Source of the DNA: Dehalococcoidia bacterium
GTDB lineage: Bacteria; Chloroflexota; Dehalococcoidia; Tepidiformales; Tepidiformaceae
Length of the DNA: 48,943 nt
Assembly: GCA_023382755.1 (NCBI GenBank)
Contig: JAHDWR010000001.1
Span: forward strand, 65,381-114,323
Reading direction: 5' to 3'
Shown here piece after piece: positions 23,658-31,273 of the stretch. A program made the position numbers and the translations under genes. The stretch's first letter is position 1. The number at the start of each line of letters is the position of its first letter. A model generated the notes under the pieces. The model saw only the letters and a program-made list of their open reading frames with translations. It searched no databases and was not told the DNA's origin.

Positions 23658-24176
23658 ATGGAAACTCGATTCAACCTGTGCCCCGACTGCGATCGCTGCC
23701 CCGAGGTCGTCATCACCGGCGAGCGCGTCCGCATCAGCGACGATAAGAACCTGCTGCGCGGGATCCGCACGTCTCGGGCCCAGGCGTGGTCGGTGCGCCC
23801 AGCAGTTTCGCAAGTAGAAGACATGATACCCACGGCGGAGAAGAAACCATGCCAGGCCAATGTCAACGGGCCGAATTGGGCCATGTCGGATCGAAGGCCG
23901 TATTGTCCTCACAGGGCTCTGGAGACGTCGGCAGCGGACCGGGGTGGAGGACACTTGATCGGTGGGGCGCGTGTCGCCGGCCGCCCTTCCGCTCGATCAA
24001 CGGCCATCCGCCTCGTCCGGACGACGGGACCGACTTACGTCCCAGACCCATCCGCCCGCGGCGCTCAAGACGGTCGCGAACGCCAGGACGAGAAGCCCAA
24101 TGGCGAAACCGTTACTCTGGTCGTTGGACCACCAGACGACCGCAGGCGCCAGAGCCCCCAGGCTGAGCGCCACTAG
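23658..24176 (+). CDS. Cysteine-rich small protein, probably truncated or decayed
   Basis: The ATG has a very good ribosome site (GGAGGTGA). The first 35 residues look like a real small protein, with CPDCDRCPEV (three cysteines) followed by VVITGERVRISDDKNLLR. After about residue 37 the frame stays open to 24176 but becomes low-complexity and overlaps the end of the minus-strand gene at 23997, so the rest is probably not original. It may be the front half of a short metal-binding protein cut by a rearrangement near 23765. No function assigned. Confidence 0.35.
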   Translation: METRFNLCPDCDRCPEVVITGERVRISDDKNLLRGIRTSRAQAWSVRPAVSQVEDMIPTAEKKPCQANVNGPNWAMSDRRPYCPHRALETSAADRGGGHLIGGARVAGRPSARSTAIRLVRTTGPTYVPDPSARGAQDGRERQDEKPNGETVTLVVGPPDDRRRQSPQAERH

Positions 24177-24254
24177 GACCGGCCAGGGGCTCACGGCGCG
24201 GGGCCTGATCGGCGACGGAGCTTCTCGTTGGCATTGAGGCTGGTGACCGTCCAT
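23997..24254 (-). CDS. Small two-helix membrane protein of unknown function (SPWP type, copy 2)
   Basis: 85 residues, clearly paralogous to the protein at 329-577: VSPWPVLVALSLGALAPAVVWWSND, then LSAAGGWVWDVSRSRRP. The N-terminal 20 residues differ. Both copies are in copper/redox neighbourhoods, on the minus strand and at the edge of a gene block. Function unknown; a structural subunit of a respiratory complex is one possibility. The gene faces away from the second BlaI operon. Confidence 0.55.
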   Translation of the reverse strand: MDGHQPQCQREAPSPIRPRAVSPWPVLVALSLGALAPAVVWWSNDQSNGFAIGLLVLAFATVLSAAGGWVWDVSRSRRPDEADGR

Positions 24255-24426
24255 CTGGTTAACCCAGTGCTATTTTCCGAAACCGCAACCACGCCGCGGG
24301 TGCCTGTCTCCGTTCGCGAATCGCGCCGCTCTCTCCGAAAGCCCGGGCTGCAAGCCTTGAGAGCCCGTGGCCTGGGCCTTCACACGCGGCGTCCTTTCGC
24401 CGGGTCGCGACGCTAAGACGGGTGCC

Positions 24427-24453
24427 ACTACTCAACGTAGTAGGTGATACGAT
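24427..24453 (+). promoter_or_regulatory. Promoter with CTAC/GTAG palindrome before the second blaI-like gene
   Basis: CTACT-CAACGT-AGTAG (24428-24443) is a perfect palindrome. A -10 TACGAT (24448-24453) ends 7 bases before the ATG at 24461, giving a leaderless transcript, and the palindrome would lie between the -35 and -10 positions. The CTAC-to-GTAG gap is 5 bases, shorter than the 7-8 of the other sites, so it may be bound differently. Confidence 0.6.
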
Positions 24454-24460
24454 ATGCGGC

Positions 24461-24841
24461 ATGGCCATCCGACGCAATTCGCTGGGCCTCGGTGAGCTGG
24501 AGGGCCTCGTCCTCGAGCGGTTGTGGGAGGAGGGCGAGTTGGCGACACCCGCCGTGCACGAGGCTGTCGGGCGGCCTCGTGGCCTGGCCTACACCACAGT
24601 CCTTACCGTCCTCCAACGGCTGCTCAAGAAGGGCCTCGTCGTGCGCCGTGAGCAAGGGAAGAGCCACAGCTACGCCCCGGCTTTGACCCGGGCCGAGTTC
24701 GCCCGGCGCCGGGGCATCGAACTGGCAGGCCTGGTGACCGAGCTCTCAACTGAAGGGTTGGCGGCCTTCCTGACCGAGGCACACCGCCTGGACCCCCAGG
24801 TGCTCGACGCCTTCAGGCAGCAACTCGAGGACGCAGAGTAG
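24461..24841 (+). CDS. BlaI/MecI/CopY family repressor, copy 2
   Basis: 126 residues: GLGELEGLVLERLWEEGELATPAVHEAVGRPRGLAYTTVLTVLQRLLKKGLVVRREQGKSHSYAP is the complete winged helix of the family. Start at the ATG at 24461, supported by the -10 hexamer just upstream; an ATG is in frame at 24422 but lies upstream of that promoter. The stop overlaps the start of the M56 gene by one base. With its partner it forms a second repressor/protease pair, homologous to 13005/12062. Confidence 0.9.
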   Translation: MAIRRNSLGLGELEGLVLERLWEEGELATPAVHEAVGRPRGLAYTTVLTVLQRLLKKGLVVRREQGKSHSYAPALTRAEFARRRGIELAGLVTELSTEGLAAFLTEAHRLDPQVLDAFRQQLEDAE

Positions 24842-25641
24842 TGTCACGCCAGATAGGAAAGATCGCCTTGCTGCTGGTGGCCGCCAGCGTCGGTCCCTTG
24901 TTGGCGGTCCACGCCGCGCTGGTGTACTTCGGCCTCGCACCGGGTAGAGGCATCCACATGGAGCTCTCGGAACCGGGCGGTCTTGCCTATCCGGTCCTCG
25001 CTGCCTTCTCATTGAGCACCGGCGCGGCGCTCCTCGTGGGGACGTGGCGGGTGTGGCGCGCCTGGCTGGCGAATCGCGAGATCCTGGCCCAGGCTTCATT
25101 GAAACGCTCCGACGGCGAGGAGTACTGGCGCGTGGCGCTGCCGGAGGTGATTGTCTTCTCCACAGGCGTCCGGCGAGCCCGGATCTTTGTCACGACCGGG
25201 GCTGAGGACGCGCTCTCGGAGGATGCGCTCGCGGCCGCCGTGCTGCACGAGCGAGCGCACATCGAGCGAGGCGACCTCGTCCTTCGGCCGGTGCTCGGGG
25301 TCGTAGAGCGAGCGTTGGGGTGGGAGCCCCTGATTCGATCCTGGATCGCGAGTGCGATCCTGCGGTCTGAATGTGAAGCGGACGCGGACGCTGTCAGGGC
25401 CGGTGCCAACCGCCGGGCGCTGTTCGATGCGATCGTGGCGGCCTCTTCGAGCTCCCTGGGCACTGCCTCGCTGGGAGGAGCCCCAGTGATGCCGCGACTC
25501 GAGCGCCTCGCCGACCCGTCGGTGCCCCTGCCGTCCGTCCCTCTGGCCGGGCCGCCCGTGATGTTCTTTTGGGTCCTGGCACCACCGATCGCGGCGCACG
25601 CCGCGCTCTGGATCGGATTGTTTTGCATCGGGCACGTCTGA
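24841..25641 (+). CDS. M56 family (BlaR1-like) membrane metallopeptidase, copy 2
   Basis: 266 residues: two N-terminal helices, a protease domain with HERAHIERGDLVLRP (near residue 136; Arg in place of Leu within the HExxH), a conserved ECEADADAVRAG (third zinc ligand region), and a C-terminal helix. It lacks an extracellular sensor domain. Expected to cut the BlaI-like repressor encoded just upstream when an unknown signal arrives. GTG start. The gene is followed by about 130 gene-free bases and then the next CTAC/GTAG palindrome. Confidence 0.85.
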   Translation: MSRQIGKIALLLVAASVGPLLAVHAALVYFGLAPGRGIHMELSEPGGLAYPVLAAFSLSTGAALLVGTWRVWRAWLANREILAQASLKRSDGEEYWRVALPEVIVFSTGVRRARIFVTTGAEDALSEDALAAAVLHERAHIERGDLVLRPVLGVVERALGWEPLIRSWIASAILRSECEADADAVRAGANRRALFDAIVAASSSSLGTASLGGAPVMPRLERLADPSVPLPSVPLAGPPVMFFWVLAPPIAAHAALWIGLFCIGHV

Positions 25642-25769
25642 GCCGCGGTGGTCACCTCATCCGTCTCCGAACGCCACGCGCTTGGCCTGTGTATGGACTG
25701 GTTCGCCTGGGAATGACATAGGCCGTCGGGACGCGGGGTAGTTCGTGCATGGCGGCGGCTGGACGAGAA

Positions 25770-25793
25770 GTTACTACAATTGGTCGTAGCAAC
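25770..25793 (+). promoter_or_regulatory. CTAC-N8-GTAG palindrome before the cupredoxin gene
   Basis: CTAC (25774-25777), eight bases, GTAG (25786-25789), extended outward by matching GTT and AAC at 25770 and 25793. It lies about 40 bases upstream of the cupredoxin GTG at 25833. Same core as the sites at 26454 and 34993. Confidence 0.6.
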
Positions 25794-25832
25794 TGTGATC
25801 AGGCCCGCACGCGCGGGCTCAGGAGATCGCTC

Positions 25833-26267
25833 GTGCCACACAACCAGACGAATCGCCGCATCGCTCGCCGACGCTTCCTGCTCGTATCGCTGGGCATGGC
25901 TTTCGCCGGGGCGCTAACCGCTGCTTGCGGTGACGGGGCCGACGGTGCGCGCTCGTCAAGTGGCGCAGCTGCAACCGGGGAACTCGAGATCGTCGCGGAG
26001 AGGATCGCGTTCGACAAGGACGAGCTCAGCGCTCCCGCGAGTCGGCCCGTGCGGCTCACCTTTCTCAACAAGGACGCAACCCTCCACAACGTCGCGTTCT
26101 ACAGGTCTGAGGATGCGGAGGACGAGATCTTCGTGGGGGAGATCTTCGGCGGTCCCGACAAGACGATCGTCTATGAGTTCGACGCCCCCGCCGAGGCTGG
26201 CGCCTACTTCTTCCGTTGCGACATCCATCCCGCTCAGATGAACGGCACGTTCGTCGTTTCCGAGTGA
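25833..26267 (+). CDS. Exported cupredoxin lipoprotein, Tat-like signal
   Basis: 144 residues from a GTG with AGGAGA six bases upstream. The leader has twin arginines (RRIARRRFLLVSLG) and a lipobox (LTAACGDG). The cupredoxin domain shows LTFLNKDATLHNVAFY (first His) and FFRCDIHPAQMNG (Cys, His, Met). Tat export would fit a protein folded with copper already in place. Preceded by a CTAC/GTAG palindrome, so probably under the BlaI-like control encoded just upstream. Confidence 0.88.
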   Translation: MPHNQTNRRIARRRFLLVSLGMAFAGALTAACGDGADGARSSSGAAATGELEIVAERIAFDKDELSAPASRPVRLTFLNKDATLHNVAFYRSEDAEDEIFVGEIFGGPDKTIVYEFDAPAEAGAYFFRCDIHPAQMNGTFVVSE

Positions 26268-26320
26268 GACGGGCCAGCTTGTGGCCTCCAGGCGACGGGC
26301 ACCCCCCTCGCGAAGCACCG

Positions 26321-26343
26321 CGCCGGGGCGCCGCGCCCCGGCG
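26321..26343 (+). terminator. Strong GC hairpin after the cupredoxin gene
   Basis: CGCCGGGGCG, loop CCG, CGCCCCGGCG: a perfect ten-pair stem 54 bases past the cupredoxin stop, without a T-run. Likely a transcription end or RNA-stability hairpin. The remaining sequence to 26602 holds a palindrome and a promoter but no gene. Confidence 0.6.
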
Positions 26344-26424
26344 AGAGGATAGAAGGAGGGGCCGCGAGCTGGACCCGCGAAAGCCGGCACGGAGGCGAGC
26401 GCCCAGGCTGCGTTAAGACTTGCT

Positions 26425-26469
26425 TTGCAGCGCGGGCTTTCATGGCTAGACTACTACGCACAGTCGTAG
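26425..26469 (+). promoter_or_regulatory. Promoter with CTAC-N8-GTAG palindrome before the redox lipoprotein
   Basis: TTGCAG (26425-26430), 16 bases, TAGACT (26447-26452), then CTAC-GCACAGTC-GTAG (26454-26469) over the expected transcription start. A repressor here would block initiation. It stands about 135 bases before the ATG at 26603. Same eight-base gap as two other sites. Confidence 0.6.
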
Positions 26470-26602
26470 ACGCTCCGCGCGGTGCGGAGACCGGCGACGT
26501 CAGCACTCGATGGGGACCGGTGGAGCAAGTCCAACCCGGTCGCCCTGTCCTATGGGGCGCCTCGCGCTTCGCGGCCTCAAGTCGGTTGAGGGAGGTTCGT
26601 CC

Positions 26603-27589
26603 ATGACCCGTCGATTCAACTCACTATCGGCAGCCGTTCTCCTGCTTGCTGCGCTCGCGCTCATCAGCGCCTGCGGCGGGGACGAGACGGCGGGAAGCAA
26701 GAGCCCGGGCGCAACGCCGGCGACCAACGGCGAAGCGGCAGTAGATGCGAGTGCGTCCGCTACGGGGGGTGTTAGCGGCGAAATCGAGGCGTTCGTAACA
26801 AGCTCGGACCTCTCGGTCGGCACACAGCGTTTCGCATTCGTCCTCATCAGAGACGGCGTGCCGGTTAGCGAGGAAGACGTGGCAGTCCGCTTCTTCAAGC
26901 TCAAAGACGAATCGAACCCGCAGATGGTGGGCGAGGGCCAGATTCCCTGGTCTCCACTCGGGATACCGGGGCTCACCGCCAGCACAGCCGAACTCACCGG
27001 CGTCTACTACGCGAACATCGCGTTCGACGAGCCTGGGACTTGGGGCGCCGGCTTCACGATCGGGCCCGAACCTGATCCTGACCGGGAGATAAGGATCAGG
27101 TTCGAAGTCAGGCCCGAGCCAATTACGGTCGGGGTCGGTGGGGTTGCGATCCCGGTCGATAACCCAACGCTCGACGACACTGGTATCAAACAGATCTGCT
27201 CCGCGCCGGAACCCAACGAAGCGTTCCATCAGCTCTCGGTTGCGGAAGCTCTGGCCGGCGGAAAGCCCACCGTGGTCGCGTTCACGACCCCGGCGTTCTG
27301 TGAGTCGCGCACCTGCGGCCCCGACATGGAGCTGGTGAACGCGGCTTATGAGGACTACGGCGATAAGGTGTCCTGGGTCCACGTCGAGCCCTTCGAACTT
27401 GACGAGAACGGGGCTCTCCTCCTCTCGAACGGCAACCGGGTCAACAGCGATGCCGGCAATCAGTGGCAGCTCCCATCGGAGCCATGGATCTTCGTAGTTG
27501 ATGCGACGGGAACGGTCGTCGCTCGCTTCGATGGCCCGGTCACGCTGGAGGAGTTGGAGTTCTTCCTCGACCAGGTGACGGCGCAGTGA
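26603..27589 (+). CDS. Lipoprotein with C-terminal thioredoxin-like domain (CxxxxCGP), copy 2
   Basis: 328 residues, the paralogue of 5334-6308. Lipobox ALISACGG, linker, beta-rich domain (GTQRFAFVLIRDGVPV; YYANIAFDEPGTWGAGFTI), and a thioredoxin-like domain with PAFCESRTCGPDM (Cys at about 233 and 238) and LPSEPWIFVVDATGTVVARFDG. A ribosome site (GGGAGG) precedes the ATG. The two copies share the four-residue gap between the cysteines, so this is a family trait. Likely a redox or copper-site assembly factor; it leads a plus-strand block with P19, DyP-like, CtaG and cydAB genes. Confidence 0.8.
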   Translation: MTRRFNSLSAAVLLLAALALISACGGDETAGSKSPGATPATNGEAAVDASASATGGVSGEIEAFVTSSDLSVGTQRFAFVLIRDGVPVSEEDVAVRFFKLKDESNPQMVGEGQIPWSPLGIPGLTASTAELTGVYYANIAFDEPGTWGAGFTIGPEPDPDREIRIRFEVRPEPITVGVGGVAIPVDNPTLDDTGIKQICSAPEPNEAFHQLSVAEALAGGKPTVVAFTTPAFCESRTCGPDMELVNAAYEDYGDKVSWVHVEPFELDENGALLLSNGNRVNSDAGNQWQLPSEPWIFVVDATGTVVARFDGPVTLEELEFFLDQVTAQ

Positions 27590-27641
27590 CCGGCCGGCTT
27601 GACGTGAAGCCTACGTTCGATACCCCGACGGAAGGTGCGGT

Positions 27642-28244
27642 ATGAGTTCAACTGGACAGTACGCAATCTGGGGGGCGACCTTCATCGCGATTATCGCGGC
27701 TTTCGGCGCATCGTCTTGCGACGGCGATTCAGACGACTCCGCCAGCGAGCCTCCTTCATCCATGGGGTCACCGACAGGTGAGGCAAACATGGACGGCATG
27801 AACATGGTCGGCAGGGCAATGCAAATGACTCCGCTGGACGAGACCACGTGGGAGGGCATGGTGATCCAGCTGGCGACCGCGCCGCCCGCCACGCACTCCG
27901 TCTTCCAGGGCGATGCACAAGGCATGATCACGCCGACCGCCGAGGACAGCATCCACCTCATGGCGGTCCTTGCAGATGAGGAGACGAGTGAACGAATCCC
28001 CTATGCCAATGTCTGGGTCACCGTCAAAGATCAGGATGGCACTGTGCTCTTCGATGAGCGGATGTGGCCCATGCTCTCGCAATCCATGGGAATGCACTAC
28101 GGAATCAATGTTCCGCTGCCGGGCCTGGGCCAGTACAAGGTGTCGCTGCTAGTGGGACCACCTCAGGCTGCGCGCCATCCGGAGTACATGGAACGCTGGC
28201 TCGAGTCGTTCACGTTCGAGACCACCTTCGAGTGGGGCGGGTAA
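27642..28244 (+). CDS. P19/Tp34-type periplasmic metal-binding lipoprotein (iron transport associated)
   Basis: 200 residues with lipobox FGASSCDG and a short linker rich in Met (NMDGMNMVGRAMQM). The domain shows DSIHLMAVLADEETSERIPYANV, then MGMHYGINVPLPGLGQYKV and LLVGPP, the landmarks of the P19/Tp34 family, dimeric proteins that bind copper and iron for high-affinity iron uptake. In other bacteria they accompany an FTR1 permease; none is here. A ribosome site (GGAAGGTG) is just upstream. Family call by motif, partner unknown. Confidence 0.8.
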   Translation: MSSTGQYAIWGATFIAIIAAFGASSCDGDSDDSASEPPSSMGSPTGEANMDGMNMVGRAMQMTPLDETTWEGMVIQLATAPPATHSVFQGDAQGMITPTAEDSIHLMAVLADEETSERIPYANVWVTVKDQDGTVLFDERMWPMLSQSMGMHYGINVPLPGLGQYKVSLLVGPPQAARHPEYMERWLESFTFETTFEWGG

Positions 28245-28247
28245 GCC

Positions 28248-29489
28248 ATGTGGCGCCGTATGAGTCGCCGTTCGCTTCTGCGAAGCGCCGGTGGATTGGT
28301 GGGAGCGGCGGTCGCCGGCGTGGCCGGAAAGGCCTTCTACGATACCGTCCGGCAGGATGACGAAGATCTCGTGCCACTCGGCGATTCTGCGGCGGGGCTC
28401 CCGCCGCGGCAACACGCGTGGAATGCATCGCTCGCCGTCGACGAGGCGGGAAACACTATCGCGCCTCGATTCCATCGTCTCCTCATGCTCGACGTTCGCA
28501 GTTCCGGCGACGACTCCGTCCGGCGGCTCGAGAGTGCGCTCCGGACCCTGGAGCGCACTCTCGACTGGGGGCCTGCCGGACTTCTCTTCGTACTGGGCTG
28601 GAGCGCGGGCTATTTCGAGCGGTGGGCGCAGATGGAGTCGCCCGTTCCCCGGCCCCGCCCGCTCAGTAGCTTCGAGGCGCCCGAGCTGGACGACTACGAT
28701 GCCTGCCTCCACCTCGCATCGAACGATGAGGCCCGGCTGGAAGAGGTGGAAGCCGCCCTTGTGCGCGGAGGCAGATTCGACGGAAGCGACGGCCCCGATC
28801 TCCGTGCCGTGTTCACGTTGCGAGAGACGCGCACGGGATTCATCGGAAACGGGCTGCCAGGCGACCGCATGAACGTTGCCGGGATCCCGGCGGCAGCGCC
28901 GATGGGGATGGGATTCAAGTCAGGGTTCAAGAAGAACCAGGCATCGGAAGACGACGTGACGATCGCGGATGGGCCGCTCAAGGGTGGGACAACCATGCAC
29001 GTGAGCCAGATCCGCACGCGCCTCGAAAGCTGGTACCGGTTGCTGGATGAGCAGCAACGCGTGGCGAGGATGTTTGCGCCGCAGCTGAGCCCGCACCAGG
29101 TTCGCTCGCTGGGTGACGAGGCGCCGACGTTTGCGGAGGCCCAGGATGCGACCGCGGAATCGTACGGCGTGGTCGGGCACCTGCAGACCACCGCCCAGGC
29201 ACGGCGGGACGGGCGGCCCGTCATCCTCAGGCGCGACTTTGACACGATCGACGGTGGGTCTACGGGTGTCCATTTCGTTTCCCTCCAAAGGAGTGTCGAT
29301 GACTTCATCGCAACGACTGAAGCGATGAATGCTGCTCACCTGTCGTACATCAACCCCTCAGTCAAGGGGACTGAGAACAACGGCATCAACGAGTTCCTGT
29401 TCTTCCAGCGGCGGGCTAACTACGCGGTGCCTTCGCGCTCGCAGCGTTCGTTCCCATTGTTGCAGGGGCGGGGGGCAGCATTGACGTGA
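28248..29489 (+). CDS. Tat-exported DyP-type peroxidase-like protein
   Basis: 413 residues: a Tat signal (MSRRSLLRSAGGLVGAAVAG), then two ferredoxin-like halves. The candidate haem-binding His is in VVGHLQTTAQARRDGRPVILRRDFDT, matching the DyP pattern of His followed by an ILRR arginine. The usual catalytic Asp motif GxxDG is not obvious: the corresponding place reads GFIGNGLPGD or MGFKSGFKK. It may therefore be an altered peroxidase or a haem-binding, non-peroxidase relative. It is 3 bases after the P19 gene, as EfeB-type DyP proteins sit with iron-uptake genes. Confidence 0.7.
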   Translation: MWRRMSRRSLLRSAGGLVGAAVAGVAGKAFYDTVRQDDEDLVPLGDSAAGLPPRQHAWNASLAVDEAGNTIAPRFHRLLMLDVRSSGDDSVRRLESALRTLERTLDWGPAGLLFVLGWSAGYFERWAQMESPVPRPRPLSSFEAPELDDYDACLHLASNDEARLEEVEAALVRGGRFDGSDGPDLRAVFTLRETRTGFIGNGLPGDRMNVAGIPAAAPMGMGFKSGFKKNQASEDDVTIADGPLKGGTTMHVSQIRTRLESWYRLLDEQQRVARMFAPQLSPHQVRSLGDEAPTFAEAQDATAESYGVVGHLQTTAQARRDGRPVILRRDFDTIDGGSTGVHFVSLQRSVDDFIATTEAMNAAHLSYINPSVKGTENNGINEFLFFQRRANYAVPSRSQRSFPLLQGRGAALT

Positions 29490-30037
29490 GCGTCCGAATC
29501 CTGCCCTTCGCCGCCTTACTGGCGTTGGCGGTCGCCGTCTCGGCCAGTGCTCACGGGGGATCGCAGGTGTACAGCGGTGAGGAAGGCCCATACCTCGCCT
29601 GGGCGTTCGCCTCTGAGGTTTCAGGAGTGGATGCAACGTCTGGCAAGGAGGTCGGGTACATCGACTACACGGTGGCGCTGCGCAATACAGCAACGGGTTG
29701 GGCTGAGGACAATGCAACGGTGAGGGTGACGGCGCGGACCGAGAGCGGCAGCATCGGGCCGGTCGACGCGCAGGCTTTTGCCAACCAGTACCAGGCGCTC
29801 TTCCCCTATAACGAGCCCGGCTCGTGGACGATGAAGGTGGACCTGACCGGACCGGCAGGTCCAGCCACTTTCGAACATTCAATGAAGGTCGGCACGGGCG
29901 GCGGGGGAGGACTCGACTGGGGGTGGTTGCTTTTCGGCCTCGCTGCCGTGGCGTTCGCCGCGCAGACGTTCGGCCGATGGTCCTGGCGCCAGCTTCGGCG
30001 GCGCTTATCGACGACGAAGGAACAGCAGGCGCGCTGA
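29486..30037 (+). CDS. Exported single-domain protein anchored by a C-terminal helix (YtkA/CopC-like)
   Basis: 183 residues: signal ending at SASAHGGSQ, so the mature protein starts with His as CopC-like proteins do; a beta-sandwich domain with YTVALRNTATGW and EPGSWTMKVDLTGPAGPATFEHSM; a Gly linker; one helix; basic tail. The GTG overlaps the DyP stop by 4 bases. The domain resembles FixH/YtkA-type modules, which are often near cytochrome oxidase assembly genes. An N-terminal His with a nearby second His (FEHSM) could bind Cu(II). Confidence 0.65.
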   Translation: MSVRILPFAALLALAVAVSASAHGGSQVYSGEEGPYLAWAFASEVSGVDATSGKEVGYIDYTVALRNTATGWAEDNATVRVTARTESGSIGPVDAQAFANQYQALFPYNEPGSWTMKVDLTGPAGPATFEHSMKVGTGGGGGLDWGWLLFGLAAVAFAAQTFGRWSWRQLRRRLSTTKEQQAR

Positions 30038-30137
30038 CGGCTCGACTCGAGTTGAACCGGAAGGACGAGCCGCGGACCGGAAGCCACATACCGAAGGAGG
30101 AGCGCTCATTGCCACACACTGCCACGCGGCGCACACC

Positions 30138-31176
30138 ATGGGCGTGGCCGCGGTAGCTCACACTGATCCGGGATTCGGAACGAGGCCGCCAGGACGGTCT
30201 GGCGACTACGGTTTGCCGACTCCGCGATCACGGCGGGCGCGGCTGCGGCGAAGCGTGCGGCGGACGGGGATCGTGCTGCTGCTGGCGGCCGGGCTTGAGC
30301 TTCTCCCTTCGGTTGCGTCGGCGCACGGTGCGACGGGTGCTCCGGGCATATCGACGCTATGGACCTGGGAGTTCGACCCCTACGCGCTGGTCCCCGGAGT
30401 CGTTGCCGCGACGCTGTACATGCGGCTCGTCGCAAGGGTCAACGCGCTTCATCCCGGCGCCCCGGTGCAGAAGCGCCGGATCGTGTCGTTTTACCTGGGG
30501 CTGGCTACGTTCGTCATTGCCGTCGCCTCGCCGATTGCCGTCTATGACGACGACCTCTTCTCGGCGCACATGATCCAGCACATGTTGCTGGTCTTCGCCG
30601 TGCCGCCGCTCCTGCTGCTATCCGCGCCCATGACGCTCCTCTTGCGCGCAGCCCAACCGCGACTGAGAAGACGATGGCTGCTGCCGCTCCTGCATAGCAC
30701 TGGCCTCAAGATCCTCTTGTTCCCCGTCGTAACGTGGCTCGCTTTCGTGGTCACGCTGTGGGGGACGCACTTCACGCAGATCTATGACGAGGCGGTCCAG
30801 AACCTTTGGCTGCATCGGCTCGAGCACTTCTTCTACGTTGGGACCGCCCTGTTGTTCTGGTGGCCGATCGTGCACGTCGATCCAGGCCCGTGGCGCATCC
30901 CGCATCCGGCGAAAATCATGTACCTGGCGCTAGCCATGGCGCAGCTCATCTTCTTCAGCCTGGTCCTGGTGAGTGTATTCCAGTTACGAGGCGAGTGGAC
31001 GTACGTGGGGACCGTCGGCCCTGACCGACCAGCAGGCTGGAGCAGCGCTCATGTGGATCATGGGCGTCATGGTGTTCATCGGGGGCATACTGCTGGTCGC
31101 CTACGACATGATGCGCACCGAAGAGCGCGTAACGGCGCAACGGGAGCGGCGCGAAGCCGCGCTCCGGAGCGATTGA
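30138..31176 (+). pseudogene. ctaG: Cytochrome oxidase assembly protein CtaG family, copy 2, frameshifted near its C-terminus
   Basis: Residues 1 to about 278 form a good CtaG protein (HMIQHMLLVFAVPPLLLLSAPMTLL; WLHRLEHFFYVGTALLFWWP). At about 30970 the frame turns into non-family sequence, while the next frame (from a GTG at 30973) reads VYSSYEASGRTWG and LTDQQAGAALMWIMGVMVFIGGILL, the missing CtaG end. One extra base would explain it: sequencing error or a real lesion. The start is not certain: ATG at 30138 has no ribosome site, but an ATT 30 bases upstream (30108) follows AAGGAGG. If the frameshift is real the last helix is lost. Confidence 0.8.
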
Positions 31177-31273
31177 GGCGTGTGCCAGCAATGACGCACG
31201 CTGCACGAACGCGAGGCGGCCTCGCGGCAACGGACCGCGGGGGAGGGCGCGGTTCGAATGGGAGGGTAACCGG

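Noticed and set aside
13005-25641. Beta-lactam resistance module, because of BlaI and BlaR1-like proteins
   Set aside because: Neither M56 protein has a penicillin-binding sensor domain and there is no beta-lactamase or PBP2a gene; the neighbours are redox and copper genes.
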